Below, one piece after another: positions 53,583-61,921 of a DNA stretch of 64,000 nucleotides. The notes beneath the pieces were generated by a model, which saw only the letters and a list, made by a program, of their open reading frames with translations, had not been told where the DNA came from and did not search any database. The stretch is from Paracoccus sediminilitoris (lineage in GTDB: Bacteria; Pseudomonadota; Alphaproteobacteria; Rhodobacterales; Rhodobacteraceae). A program made the position numbers and the translations under genes. The stretch spans positions 1 to 64,000 of the forward strand of contig NZ_QJPK01000001.1 of NCBI RefSeq assembly GCF_003259195.1, given 5' to 3'. Within the stretch, counting starts at the first letter, position 1; the number at the start of each line of letters is the position of its first letter.

Positions 53583-53999
53583 ATGCCCCGCAACACCACC
53601 CTTGCCCTGATGATCGCCCTGCCCCTGGCACTGTCCGCCTGCGCCACCCCGCAGGAACGCTGCATTTCGCGCAATACGGACGAATACCGCGTCGTCAGCC
53701 GCCTGCTGGCCGAGGTCGAGGGCAATCTGTCGCGCGGTTACGCCTGGCAGGAACGGCAGGTCGTCCGCACCCGTCCGACGCAATGCCAGCGGGTCTATCG
53801 CGACCGGAACGGTCAGGACCATGTGACCACCTATACCTGCTGGCGCGATTACGTGGATCAGGAACGCTATCGCGTGCCAATCGACCCTTCGGCCGAATTG
53901 CGCAAGCGCGATGGTCTGGTCGAACGCCAGCAGGCCTTGGCCAGCCGCGCCAAGGCGGCGGTGGACGCCTGTCGCACCGCCTATCCCGACGAAGCCTAG
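53583..53999 (+). CDS. Cysteine-containing lipoprotein of unknown function
   Basis: A 138-residue predicted lipoprotein. The signal MPRNTTLALMIALPLALSAC ends in a lipobox Cys. The mature part has paired cysteines (RCISRN, QCQRVYRD, YTCWRDY, DACRTAY) and a charged helical tail, and may be held by disulfides. No family is recognised. The start at 53583 follows the purine-rich GAGAGCG; an alternative ATG is at 53571. Its stop overlaps the convergent SDR gene by four bases. Confidence 0.75.
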   Translation: MPRNTTLALMIALPLALSACATPQERCISRNTDEYRVVSRLLAEVEGNLSRGYAWQERQVVRTRPTQCQRVYRDRNGQDHVTTYTCWRDYVDQERYRVPIDPSAELRKRDGLVERQQALASRAKAAVDACRTAYPDEA

Positions 54000-54802
54000 A
54001 GGATCTGCGCCGTCACCGGGTCGGCCAAGCTGCGGCCCCCGTCCACGGTCAGGATCTGACCGGTGACGAAACGCGCGCCGTCGCTGACCAGGTAATGCAC
54101 GGCCTCGGCCAGTTCGTCGGCGGGGGCGATACGTCCCATCGGCGTCCCCGCGATAATCTGGGCACGCTTTTCGGGATCGTCCTTCAGCGCACATTGCAAC
54201 TCATGCGACATGACGCTGCTGAAGCTGACGCCGTTCACGCGGATGCGGTGCGGTGCCAGCGCCAGCGCCAGCCCGCGGGTCGCCTGTTCCTGCGCGGCGC
54301 AGGCGATGGAATAACCCAGCATGGTCGGAATCGGCCGCCGCGCCGCCAAGGTCGAGATATTGACGATGGCGCCGGTCTGCGCCGTCGGTCCTTCGCCTTC
54401 GGCCTGCTTGATCATGCGCTTGGCGACCAGCTGCGACAGGCGCAGGCCCGACAGCATGTTCTGGCGCAGCATCTCCTCCAGCTGATCCATGTCGGTGTCC
54501 AAGGGATCGCTGTCGCGCACGAAACGGTGCCCGTTGACCAAGATGTCGACCCGATCAAACGCATCAAGTGTCGCCGACAACAGGTTGGCCATGCACAATT
54601 TTTCGGACATGCTTCCAGCAAAACGGCGCACCTGCGTCTGTTCGCCGTCATAATCCGAGATGACCGAATTCAGCGCCGCTTCGTCATTGTCGGCGAACAT
54701 GACCGAAGCGCCGCGTTCGGCCAGATGGCGCGCGATGGCAAGCCCGACGCCGCGCGCGGCGCCGGTCACGATGGCGACCTTGCCTTGGACGGACATGCTC
54801 AT
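53996..54802 (-). CDS. SDR-fold protein with a degenerate active site
   Basis: A 268-residue Rossmann protein of the short-chain dehydrogenase family. The cofactor motif VTGAARGVGLAIAR is intact and the catalytic Ser remains (NISTLAA). But NNAG is replaced by NGHR and the YxxxK motif reads YSIAC, so the catalytic Lys is gone. The C-terminal part (APHRIRVNGVSFSSV; VTGQILTVDGGRSL) is normal. Standard dehydrogenase activity is doubtful. It overlaps the rsmC-like gene by four bases (ATGA), suggesting a linked role. Confidence 0.85.
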   Translation of the reverse strand: MSMSVQGKVAIVTGAARGVGLAIARHLAERGASVMFADNDEAALNSVISDYDGEQTQVRRFAGSMSEKLCMANLLSATLDAFDRVDILVNGHRFVRDSDPLDTDMDQLEEMLRQNMLSGLRLSQLVAKRMIKQAEGEGPTAQTGAIVNISTLAARRPIPTMLGYSIACAAQEQATRGLALALAPHRIRVNGVSFSSVMSHELQCALKDDPEKRAQIIAGTPMGRIAPADELAEAVHYLVSDGARFVTGQILTVDGGRSLADPVTAQIL

Positions 54803-55821
54803 TTGCGACGTCCCTTTGATGCGGCACCCTTGGTGGCGCTGCCCTTGCCGGCGGCGGTCGCCTCGATGATCTTGAAACGGGTGTCGCCACCGATCTCATG
54901 GACCTGGCCGAAATACTGGGCCAGCACGGATTCATACGGCAGATGGCGGTTCGCGACTATCCACAGCTTGCCCGCGCCGGTCAAGAGACGCGCGGCCGAG
55001 GCGATGAAGGCTACGCCCAGCTTGGGGTCGGCCTGGCGACCTTCGTGGAAGGGCGGGTTCATGACGATGCCGTTGACCGGGTCGGGCAGACGAAATTCGC
55101 GGGCATCGGCCCAATGGAAGACGGCGCGCGGATCGGTGACATTGCGGCGCGCCGATTCCAGCGCGGCGTGATCGGACTCGACCAGATGCAGCACATCGAC
55201 GCCCTTGCGCTTCAGGACCTGCGCCGACAGCCATCCCCAGCCCGCACCCAGATCGACCATGCGGGTCGGCAGCTTGTCAGGCAGGTGATCGGCCAGCATC
55301 TTCGATCCGGCATCGATGCCGTCCGCGGAAAAGACGCCGGGCAGCGTGGTGAACCCGGGGGCGACCTCGGTCGCGCGGCTTTCCCAATCCTCGGGCAGCC
55401 AACCGGCCTCGGGCAAGGTCAGCCGGAAGATCTTGCCATGTGCCTTGCTGTGCACATCCGAAACAGGGGCCAGCTTGCGCAATTCGCGCAGCAGGGAATC
55501 GACCCCGTCGGTCTTCTGCCCGTCGATCCACAGATCTGCGCCGGGGGTCAGCCGGCGGGCGGCATCCGCGATACGCGCCCGCGACGCGGCCTTGGCCCGC
55601 GGCAGCCGGACGATGGCCGTGTCGAAATGGTCCTTCGTTTCCGTCGCCACCTCATACCCGCGCGAGACAAGGCCCTGGTGGTCGGGGAAATTGCCCTGCA
55701 GGATCTGCAGACGGGTGGGGTCCAGCGGTTCCAGGTCATCGGCAGCAGCGGCGCCGACGAACAGCACACGGCCCTCCGGCGGGCCGTCCGGAAAGGCCAG
55801 TTCCAGTCGTGAATGGGTCAC
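54799..55821 (-). CDS. RsmC-like class I methyltransferase
   Basis: A 340-residue two-domain methyltransferase. The N-terminal half is the degenerate domain of RsmC/RlmG proteins. The C-terminal half has the SAM-binding motif MVDLGAGWGWLSAQVL and the catalytic NPPFHEGR motif of N2-guanine RNA methyltransferases. It probably methylates a guanine in 16S rRNA (G1207 in E. coli RsmC). A lysine-rich tail follows. It lies between clpS and the SDR gene on the same strand. Confidence 0.88.
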   Translation of the reverse strand: MTHSRLELAFPDGPPEGRVLFVGAAAADDLEPLDPTRLQILQGNFPDHQGLVSRGYEVATETKDHFDTAIVRLPRAKAASRARIADAARRLTPGADLWIDGQKTDGVDSLLRELRKLAPVSDVHSKAHGKIFRLTLPEAGWLPEDWESRATEVAPGFTTLPGVFSADGIDAGSKMLADHLPDKLPTRMVDLGAGWGWLSAQVLKRKGVDVLHLVESDHAALESARRNVTDPRAVFHWADAREFRLPDPVNGIVMNPPFHEGRQADPKLGVAFIASAARLLTGAGKLWIVANRHLPYESVLAQYFGQVHEIGGDTRFKIIEATAAGKGSATKGAASKGRRK

Positions 55822-55825
55822 GTGA

Positions 55826-56155
55826 TTACTCTTTTTCCATGGTGCATTGCAGCGGGTGCTGCTGGCGGCGCGCCAGTTCCATCACCTGGGCGACCTTGGT
55901 TTCGGCCACCTCGTGGGAAAATACGCCGACAACCGCGACGCCCTTGCGATGCACGGTCAGCATGATCTCGATGGCTTGGGCATGCGTCAGGTGGAACAGC
56001 CGTTCCAGCACATGGACCACGAATTCCATCGGTGTAAAGTCGTCGTTCAGAAGCAGCACCTTGTACATCGGCGGACGCTGTGACCGCGTGCGCGGCTTGA
56101 CCGCCAGATCGGACTGATCGTCGGGCTTGTCGGGATCGGTCATCCAATGCGTCAT
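55826..56155 (-). CDS. clpS: ATP-dependent Clp protease adaptor ClpS
   Basis: A 109-residue ClpS that delivers N-degron substrates to ClpAP. After a flexible N-terminus comes [27 protein letters not shown], with the NDD-x-TPMEFV pocket, and then [24 protein letters not shown], with the conserved His and VGVF. Two ATGs (56155, 56143) could start it. ClpA is not in the window. Confidence 0.96.
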   Translation of the reverse strand: MTHWMTDPDKPDDQSDLAVKPRTRSQRPPMYKVLLLNDDFTPMEFVVHVLERLFHLTHAQAIEIMLTVHRKGVAVVGVFSHEVAETKVAQVMELARRQQHPLQCTMEKE

Positions 56156-56408
56156 CGTGGCTCAGGTCATCCCTTGGGTGCTGCAACGAAAGGTTGCCCG
56201 GCGGGCCGGGCGGTGCATCCGCAAAATATAGCGCAAAGTCCCAAGGATGAAAGCCCCCACCGGCATCAATGAAGACGCCCTTGAATATGGCGTTGCAAAA
56301 TTAAATGAATGCACGGTTTCCGGAATAAAATCGTCGTGCTATTATCAAAGAATTAACGACGGGCATGCGATGAACGACATGCCCGCTTGAGGCAGAAAGA
56401 CAGCGACA

Positions 56409-58076
56409 GTGACCCGAATCCTTACCGCATTCCGGCTGTGGAGCCATGCCCTGCTTGCCGTTCTGGTGCTTGGCCTTCCGGCAGCCGCAGCCCCGTTCGC
56501 CGCCTATGTGATGGACGCCCGCACGGGACAGCCCATCTATCGGCAGAATTCCGACACCCGGCTTCATCCGGCCTCTTTGACCAAGATGATGACGCTGTAT
56601 CTGGCCTTCACCGCCATCGAAAGCGGTCAGGTGCGGTTGGATTCGAAATTCACCATCTCGTCCAACGCGGCAGCGGAACCCCCATCCAAGCTGGGGTTGC
56701 GCGCCGGACAGCAGATCGAATTGCGATACCTGATCCGCGCCGCGGCGATCAAGTCGGCCAACGATGCCGCGACCGCCATCGGCGAAGGCATCGCTGGCTC
56801 CGAGGACGCGTTCGCCCAACGCATGACCCAGATGGCCCGCGCCCTTGGCATGAACAACACCCAGTTCCGCAATGCCAACGGCCTGACGCAGGACGGTCAC
56901 TATTCGACCGCCCATGACATGAGCCAGCTTGGCCGCCACCTGTTTTACGATTTCCCCCAATATTACAACCTCTTCTCGCGGCGCTCGGCGGATGCGGGGA
57001 TCGCGCAGGTCGCTTCGACCAATCGCCGCTTTCTTGACGCCTATCAGGGTGCCGACGGCATCAAGACGGGTTACACCCGCGCCGCCGGCTTTAACCTGAC
57101 GGCCTCGGCGCAGCGCGGCAACAAGCGCCTGATCGCCAGCGTCTTCGGCGGCACGTCGACCGCCCATCGCAACCAGGTGATGGCCGAACTGCTGGACAGC
57201 AGCTTCACCCGTATCCCCGACCGCGTCCGTGAGGTTCGCCCTGCCCGTCCGCGTCTGGTCGCCCAGGCCGCGCCGACGCGTCGTGCCCAGGTTGAGCCCA
57301 CCCCTGCGGCGACCAGCCCCGAACCGCAGCGGCTTGTGCTGCAGGCCTCGCCGCCACCGTCGACCCGTCCTGCCGCTGCCGCTTCGACGCTGGTCGCCGC
57401 ACGGCCCGCGATGAACCTGACCGAGGCCCTGCGCAAGGCCACCGCCGTCGAACCCGGCACGGCGACCACCGTCCTGGCCAGCAGCAATCGCCCCAAAGCC
57501 CGCCCCGGCAGCAGCAACCGCGCGATCGAACAGGCCGTCGCCAACGCCGTCGCGATGGACGAGGAACCCTCGGCCAGCTTGGCCAAGCCCGTGCTGGCCG
57601 CCTCCAAGCGTCCCGTCCGGTCGCCCCGCCGCAGTGCCAGCACCGCCGATGTGATCAGCGAGGCGTCTGCGCCTGCGCCCGTCGCAGCAGCACCCGTGCA
57701 GCAGGCGTCGGCCGAGGACATGCAGCTGGACAGTTCGCACGCTCCCAGACCGCGTTCGGAAACCGTGATCCTTGCCGCCATGGGTGAAGGCGACCGCAGC
57801 CCCGTCGAGGAACTTGAAGTGGTGCGCCGTCCCGCCGACAGCGGACGCAACTGGGGCATCGCGCTTGGCATGTATACCTCCAAGGTCGAGGCCGAGCATC
57901 AGTTGGTCAGCATGGCCCTGCAGGATGGCAGCATCTTCGGTGGCGCCCGGCGCGAGGTCGCGAACACCAATCGCGGGTTCGAACCGCGCTTTGGCAACCT
58001 GACCAAGGGCGTCGCGCAACTGGCCTGCGACCGCCTGCACAGCCGTTCGCAGGATTGCACCGTCATCGCGAACTGA
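56409..58076 (+). CDS. D-alanyl-D-alanine carboxypeptidase with SPOR domain
   Basis: A 555-residue S11-family low-molecular-weight PBP that trims peptidoglycan stem peptides. A signal peptide ends near PAAAAPFA. Active-site motifs are SLTK, SAN and KTG within the first 250 residues. A long Ala/Pro/Arg-rich linker (about 270-470) leads to a C-terminal SPOR-like domain (NWGIALGMYTSKVEAEHQL to LHSRSQDCTVI) that binds denuded glycans at the septum. The start is GTG at 56409. The gene ends before a strong hairpin terminator. Confidence 0.94.
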   Translation: MTRILTAFRLWSHALLAVLVLGLPAAAAPFAAYVMDARTGQPIYRQNSDTRLHPASLTKMMTLYLAFTAIESGQVRLDSKFTISSNAAAEPPSKLGLRAGQQIELRYLIRAAAIKSANDAATAIGEGIAGSEDAFAQRMTQMARALGMNNTQFRNANGLTQDGHYSTAHDMSQLGRHLFYDFPQYYNLFSRRSADAGIAQVASTNRRFLDAYQGADGIKTGYTRAAGFNLTASAQRGNKRLIASVFGGTSTAHRNQVMAELLDSSFTRIPDRVREVRPARPRLVAQAAPTRRAQVEPTPAATSPEPQRLVLQASPPPSTRPAAAASTLVAARPAMNLTEALRKATAVEPGTATTVLASSNRPKARPGSSNRAIEQAVANAVAMDEEPSASLAKPVLAASKRPVRSPRRSASTADVISEASAPAPVAAAPVQQASAEDMQLDSSHAPRPRSETVILAAMGEGDRSPVEELEVVRRPADSGRNWGIALGMYTSKVEAEHQLVSMALQDGSIFGGARREVANTNRGFEPRFGNLTKGVAQLACDRLHSRSQDCTVIAN

Positions 58077-58106
58077 TCGCGTCCGCGCCCTTTCCCAAAC
58101 GACGAC

Positions 58107-58130
58107 GGCCCCGGCAAGAATGCCGGGGCC
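58107..58130. terminator. Bidirectional intrinsic terminator hairpin
   Basis: GGCCCCGGCA (58107-58116) and TGCCGGGGCC (58121-58130) form a perfect ten-pair stem with loop AGAA. It lies between the convergent ends of the carboxypeptidase gene and ychF and can serve both. T-rich sequence (GATCTTCATT) follows on the plus side. Confidence 0.8.
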
Positions 58131-58155
58131 GATCTTCATTGTCGTTCCGGTCGCC

Positions 58156-59253
58156 TCAGGAACTGAACAGGAAATGCAGGACGTCGCCGTCCTTGACCTC
58201 ATAGGTCTTGCCTTCGACGCGCAGCTTGCCGGCCTCCTTGGCGCCGGCTTCGCCCTTGCCCGCGACATAGTCGTCATAGGCGATGGTTTCGCTGCGAATG
58301 AAGCCTTTTTCGAAATCGCCATGGATCACGCCGGCCGCCTGTGGGGCGAGGGTGCCCCTAGTGATGGTCCAAGCGCGAGCCTCCTTGGGGCCTACGGTGA
58401 AGTAGGTCTGCAGGCCAAGCAGGTCATATCCCGCCCGGATCAGGCGATCCAGGCCCGCTTCCTCAAGGCCCATCTCGCCCAGGAACATCTGCGCTTCCTC
58501 GGTGTCCAGCTGGCTGATCTCTTCCTCGATCTTGGCCGAAATCACGACATGGCCCGCGCCTTGCGCCTCCGCCATCTTGCGGACCTGTTCCGACAGGGCG
58601 TTTCCTTCGGCGGCTTCGCTTTCGGACACGTTGCAGACATAAAGCACCGGCTTGGCAGTCAGCAGCTGCAGCATGTTCCACGCCTTGCGGTCGTCTTCGT
58701 CGACCGAAACGGTGCGGGCGGGCTTGCCGTCTTCCAGAACCGCCAGCGCCTGCTTCAGCAGACGTTCCTGCGCCGCCGCCTCCTTGTCGCCGCCCTTCAG
58801 CTTGCGTGCGATGTTGGCCAGGCGGCGTTCGATCGACTCCATGTCCGAAATCATCAGCTCGGTCTCGATGATCTCGGCATCGGCGACGGGATCGACGCGA
58901 TCCTCGACATGGGTCACATCGCCATCCTCGAAGCAGCGCAGGACATGCGCGATGGCGTCGGTTTCACGGATGTTGGCCAGGAACTGGTTGCCCAGACCCT
59001 CACCCTTGCTGGCGCCCTTCACCAGGCCCGCGATATCCACGAAGGTCATCCGCGTCGGGATGATCTGCTTGCTGCCCGCGATTTCGGCCAGGATGTCCAA
59101 CCGGCGGTCGGGCACGGCGACCTCGCCCACGTTCGGTTCGATCGTGCAGAACGGGAAATTTGCGGCCTGCGCTGCGGCAGTGCGCGTCAAAGCGTTGAAC
59201 AGCGTGGACTTGCCGACATTCGGCAGCCCGACAATCCCCATGCGAAAGCCCAT
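58156..59253 (-). CDS. ychF: Ribosome-associated GTPase/ATPase YchF
   Basis: A 365-residue YchF (Ola1) protein. GLPNVGKST (8-16) is the P-loop, [20 protein letters not shown] is the G3 region, and a helical hairpin insertion (about 130-200) and TGS domain ([17 protein letters not shown] start, ending [15 protein letters not shown]) follow. It binds ribosomes and hydrolyses ATP. The start at 59253 ([11 protein letters not shown]) fits the universal family N-terminus; longer frames upstream do not. Confidence 0.96.
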   Translation of the reverse strand: MGFRMGIVGLPNVGKSTLFNALTRTAAAQAANFPFCTIEPNVGEVAVPDRRLDILAEIAGSKQIIPTRMTFVDIAGLVKGASKGEGLGNQFLANIRETDAIAHVLRCFEDGDVTHVEDRVDPVADAEIIETELMISDMESIERRLANIARKLKGGDKEAAAQERLLKQALAVLEDGKPARTVSVDEDDRKAWNMLQLLTAKPVLYVCNVSESEAAEGNALSEQVRKMAEAQGAGHVVISAKIEEEISQLDTEEAQMFLGEMGLEEAGLDRLIRAGYDLLGLQTYFTVGPKEARAWTITRGTLAPQAAGVIHGDFEKGFIRSETIAYDDYVAGKGEAGAKEAGKLRVEGKTYEVKDGDVLHFLFSS

Positions 59254-59381
59254 GACAGCACCCTTCTGCTTTTGAATTCCGGCGTCTGTTACGCGTCCCG
59301 GCCCTGCAAGTCCAGCCCGCGGCGCATTGCGCCCGCGCGTCAGGGCGGCTAGGTCTGGTGGAAAGACGTGCGGGGGCAGAC

Positions 59382-60179
59382 ATGACCAGAATCGACGACA
59401 GATTTGCAGCGCTGAAGGCCGAGGGCAAGAAAGCCTTCGTGGCCTACATGATGGCATCGGACCCCGATGACGACACCGCGCTGGAGATCATGCGCGGCAT
59501 GCCGGACGCAGGCGTCGACGTCATCGAACTGGGCATGCCCTTCACCGACCCCATGGCCGACGGTGGCACGATCCAGGCGGCGGGCCAACGCGCGCTGGCC
59601 CAAGGGGGCAGCGTCACCCGCACGCTGAACATCCTGCGTCGCTTTCGTGAACAGGACGACACCACGCCGGTGGTGCTGATGGGCTATTACAACCCGATCT
59701 ATGCGCGCACAGGCGGCGTCACCCAGTTCCTGAAGGACGCGACCGAGGCGGGCGTGGACGGGCTGATCATCGTCGACCTGCCCCCAGAAGAGGATGCCGA
59801 ATTGTGCATCCCCGCCGCCGATGCCGGGCTTAACTTCATCCGGCTGGCCACGCCCACCACCGACGACAAGCGCCTGCCGGCGGTCGTGGCGAACACGTCG
59901 GGCTTTGTCTATTACGTCAGCGTCACGGGCATCACCGGCGGTGCGGCGGCCAATGCCGCCGATGTCGCCCCCGAGGTTGCCCGCATCCGCGTCGCCGCCG
60001 GCCTGCCCGTCGTTGTGGGCTTTGGCATCTCCACCCCCGAGGCCGCGCAGGAGATCGCCAGCGTCGCGGATGGTTGCGTCGTGGGCAGCGCCATCGTCAA
60101 GCAGATCGGCGAAGGCCGCCCCGTGCCCGAGATCCTGGATTTCATCCGCAGTCTTGCGGAAGGCTGCCACCGGGGATGA
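59382..60179 (+). CDS. trpA: Tryptophan synthase alpha chain
   Basis: A 265-residue TIM-barrel enzyme that cleaves indole-3-glycerol phosphate in tryptophan synthesis. Catalytic Glu is in [11 protein letters not shown] and catalytic Asp in [20 protein letters not shown] is the phosphate-binding loop, and [11 protein letters not shown] follows. The start at 59382 has a GGGGG purine site ahead. No trpB is present in the window, so the alpha gene is separated from its partner or it lies outside. It overlaps the GNAT gene by four bases. Confidence 0.96.
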   Translation: MTRIDDRFAALKAEGKKAFVAYMMASDPDDDTALEIMRGMPDAGVDVIELGMPFTDPMADGGTIQAAGQRALAQGGSVTRTLNILRRFREQDDTTPVVLMGYYNPIYARTGGVTQFLKDATEAGVDGLIIVDLPPEEDAELCIPAADAGLNFIRLATPTTDDKRLPAVVANTSGFVYYVSVTGITGGAAANAADVAPEVARIRVAAGLPVVVGFGISTPEAAQEIASVADGCVVGSAIVKQIGEGRPVPEILDFIRSLAEGCHRG

Positions 60180-60703
60180 CCGCGATCCTGCGTGACGCGA
60201 CCTCTGGTGATGCACCGGGGATTGCCGCGATCTGGAGCCCGATCATCCGCGATACGGTCATCACCTTCTGGCCGACCGAACGCGGCCTGCCTGAAATCCG
60301 CGACCTGATCCGCGACCGCCAGGCTGCGGGCCATGCCTTCCTGGTGGCCGAACTGGACGGGCGGGTCGCGGGTTTTGCCACCTATGCCCAGTTTCGCGCA
60401 GGCGCGGGCTATGCCCACAGCATGGAACACAGCATCAGCATCGCGCCCGACCTGCATGGTGCGGGGCTGGGACGGCGGTTGATCGATGCCCTCCACGATC
60501 ATGCGCGCGGGCACGGGCACAGGATCATGGTCGCGGCCATCACCGGGTCGAACCAAGGCTCGGTCGCGTTCCATCGCCGCGTCGGTTATGTCCAGAACGG
60601 GACGATCCCGGATGCCGGGTGGAAATTCGGTCGGTTCCACGACCTTGTGCTGATGTCCTTCGACCTGACCGCCCCGGCCACGACCCAAGCCACGAACGCG
60701 TGA
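60176..60703 (+). CDS. GNAT N-acetyltransferase (phosphinothricin-type)
   Basis: A 175-residue GNAT enzyme. The acetyl-CoA loop is [11 protein letters not shown] near 97-107. Segments [35 protein letters not shown] and [36 protein letters not shown] match the PAT/Bar and MddA-like family that acetylates methionine derivatives or phosphinothricin-like amines. The true substrate is unknown. Its start overlaps the trpA stop (ATGA). Confidence 0.9.
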   Translation: MTAILRDATSGDAPGIAAIWSPIIRDTVITFWPTERGLPEIRDLIRDRQAAGHAFLVAELDGRVAGFATYAQFRAGAGYAHSMEHSISIAPDLHGAGLGRRLIDALHDHARGHGHRIMVAAITGSNQGSVAFHRRVGYVQNGTIPDAGWKFGRFHDLVLMSFDLTAPATTQATNA

Positions 60704-60749
60704 CATCGCGCCCCTATCGCCCCACCGGATAAGCCGCTAGACTTGGTTC

Positions 60750-61493
60750 ATGGATTGCTGCGCCACACCCGAACTATGCCAAGGGCCCTGCCCCGAACTG
60801 CCGAAGCCCCGCAGCTTCTGGCAGCGGATCGGCGATCGTCTGGCCGTCTTCTTGGGCAGCCCGCGCGCCGCGGTGCCGCCTGAACGTTCGGTCGCCTTCA
60901 CCATTGCGGTGATCGCGCTTGGCGCCAAGCTGGCCAAGGTCGATGGCCGTGTCGAACGGTCCGAGGTGGCCGCTTTCCGCCGCGTCTTCGTCATTCCCCG
61001 GTCCGAGGAAAAGAACGCTGCGCGGGTCTTTGATCTGGCCCGTCAGGATGTCGCCGGTTTCGATGCCTGGGCGCGGCGCATCGCGTCGATGTTCAGCCCC
61101 GGCGATCCGGTGCTGTTCGACGTAATGGAGGGGTTGCTGATCATCGCCTTGGCGGATGGCGACCTGCACGAGGCCGAGGTGATCTTCCTGGACGAGGTCG
61201 CCCGCATCTTCGGACTGACCGCCGCCCAGATGGCCGAGATCCGGCGTCGGCACGATCCGAAATCCAGCTGCCCGCCCTGCGACCTGCTGGGCGTCAGCCC
61301 CGACACCCCCCTGCCCGAGGCGCGCAAGAAATGGCGCCAGCTGATCCGGGAATCCCATCCCGATCACGCCATCGGCCGCGGCCTGCCCCCCGAGGCGATC
61401 CGCTTGGCCGAAGCCCGCACCCGTCGCCTGAACGAGGCGTGGGACAAGTTCCGCGCCATGCATGACCGGACCCAGCAACAGGGCGCTGCATAA
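60750..61493 (+). CDS. TerB-J-domain protein (DjlA-like)
   Basis: A 247-residue cochaperone-like protein. A cysteine-containing N-terminus (CCATPELCQGPC) is followed by a TerB-like helical domain at about 45-165 (ALGAKLAKVDGRVERSEVAAFRRVF; ALADGDLHEAEVIFLDEVARIFGL). The C-terminal J domain at about 180-240 has the HPD motif in RESHPDHAIG. Unlike E. coli DjlA it has no N-terminal membrane helix. It should stimulate DnaK; the TerB domain may sense metal or stress. Confidence 0.87.
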   Translation: MDCCATPELCQGPCPELPKPRSFWQRIGDRLAVFLGSPRAAVPPERSVAFTIAVIALGAKLAKVDGRVERSEVAAFRRVFVIPRSEEKNAARVFDLARQDVAGFDAWARRIASMFSPGDPVLFDVMEGLLIIALADGDLHEAEVIFLDEVARIFGLTAAQMAEIRRRHDPKSSCPPCDLLGVSPDTPLPEARKKWRQLIRESHPDHAIGRGLPPEAIRLAEARTRRLNEAWDKFRAMHDRTQQQGAA

Positions 61494-61537
61494 CGCCGGG
61501 GCTTGCCCCCGCGCCCTGCCTGCCCCATCTTGAAGCC

Positions 61538-61921
61538 ATGACACGCTTACCGGCCCTGGCATTTGCCGCCATCATGTCAGCCGCCCCCGCATCCGCGCAG
61601 GATGAGGATGCGGGCAGCCTGTTCCAACGCGGTTTCGACATGATGCTGCGCAATTTCATGCAGGATGGCGGTCCCCAGATCGACGATCTGGCCACGGCGC
61701 TGGATCGCATGGCACCGGTGCTGCAGGATCTGGCGGTCATGGTGGATGACCTCGGGAACTATCATCCCCCCAAACGGCTGGAAAACGGCGATATCGTGAT
61801 CCGGCGGCGCGATGACGCCCCGCCGCCTCCGCCCTTGGGCGAAGGGTTTGACGGGCTGACGGAAGACCCGCCCGCGCGGCCATTCCTCATCGACCCCGAC
61901 GCCCCGCAAATTCCACTTTAG
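61538..61921 (+). CDS. Small exported protein of unknown function
   Basis: A 127-residue protein with a signal peptide ending near ASAQ (residue 21). The mature part is acidic and helical (LFQRGFDMMLRNFMQDGGPQIDDLATALDRMAPVLQDLAVMVDDLGNYHPP) with a Pro-rich tail (DDAPPPPPLGEGF). Similar proteins are common in Rhodobacterales and often carry a misleading ATPase label; no ATP motif is present here. Its stop overlaps the convergent exonuclease gene by four bases. Confidence 0.78.
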   Translation: MTRLPALAFAAIMSAAPASAQDEDAGSLFQRGFDMMLRNFMQDGGPQIDDLATALDRMAPVLQDLAVMVDDLGNYHPPKRLENGDIVIRRRDDAPPPPPLGEGFDGLTEDPPARPFLIDPDAPQIPL

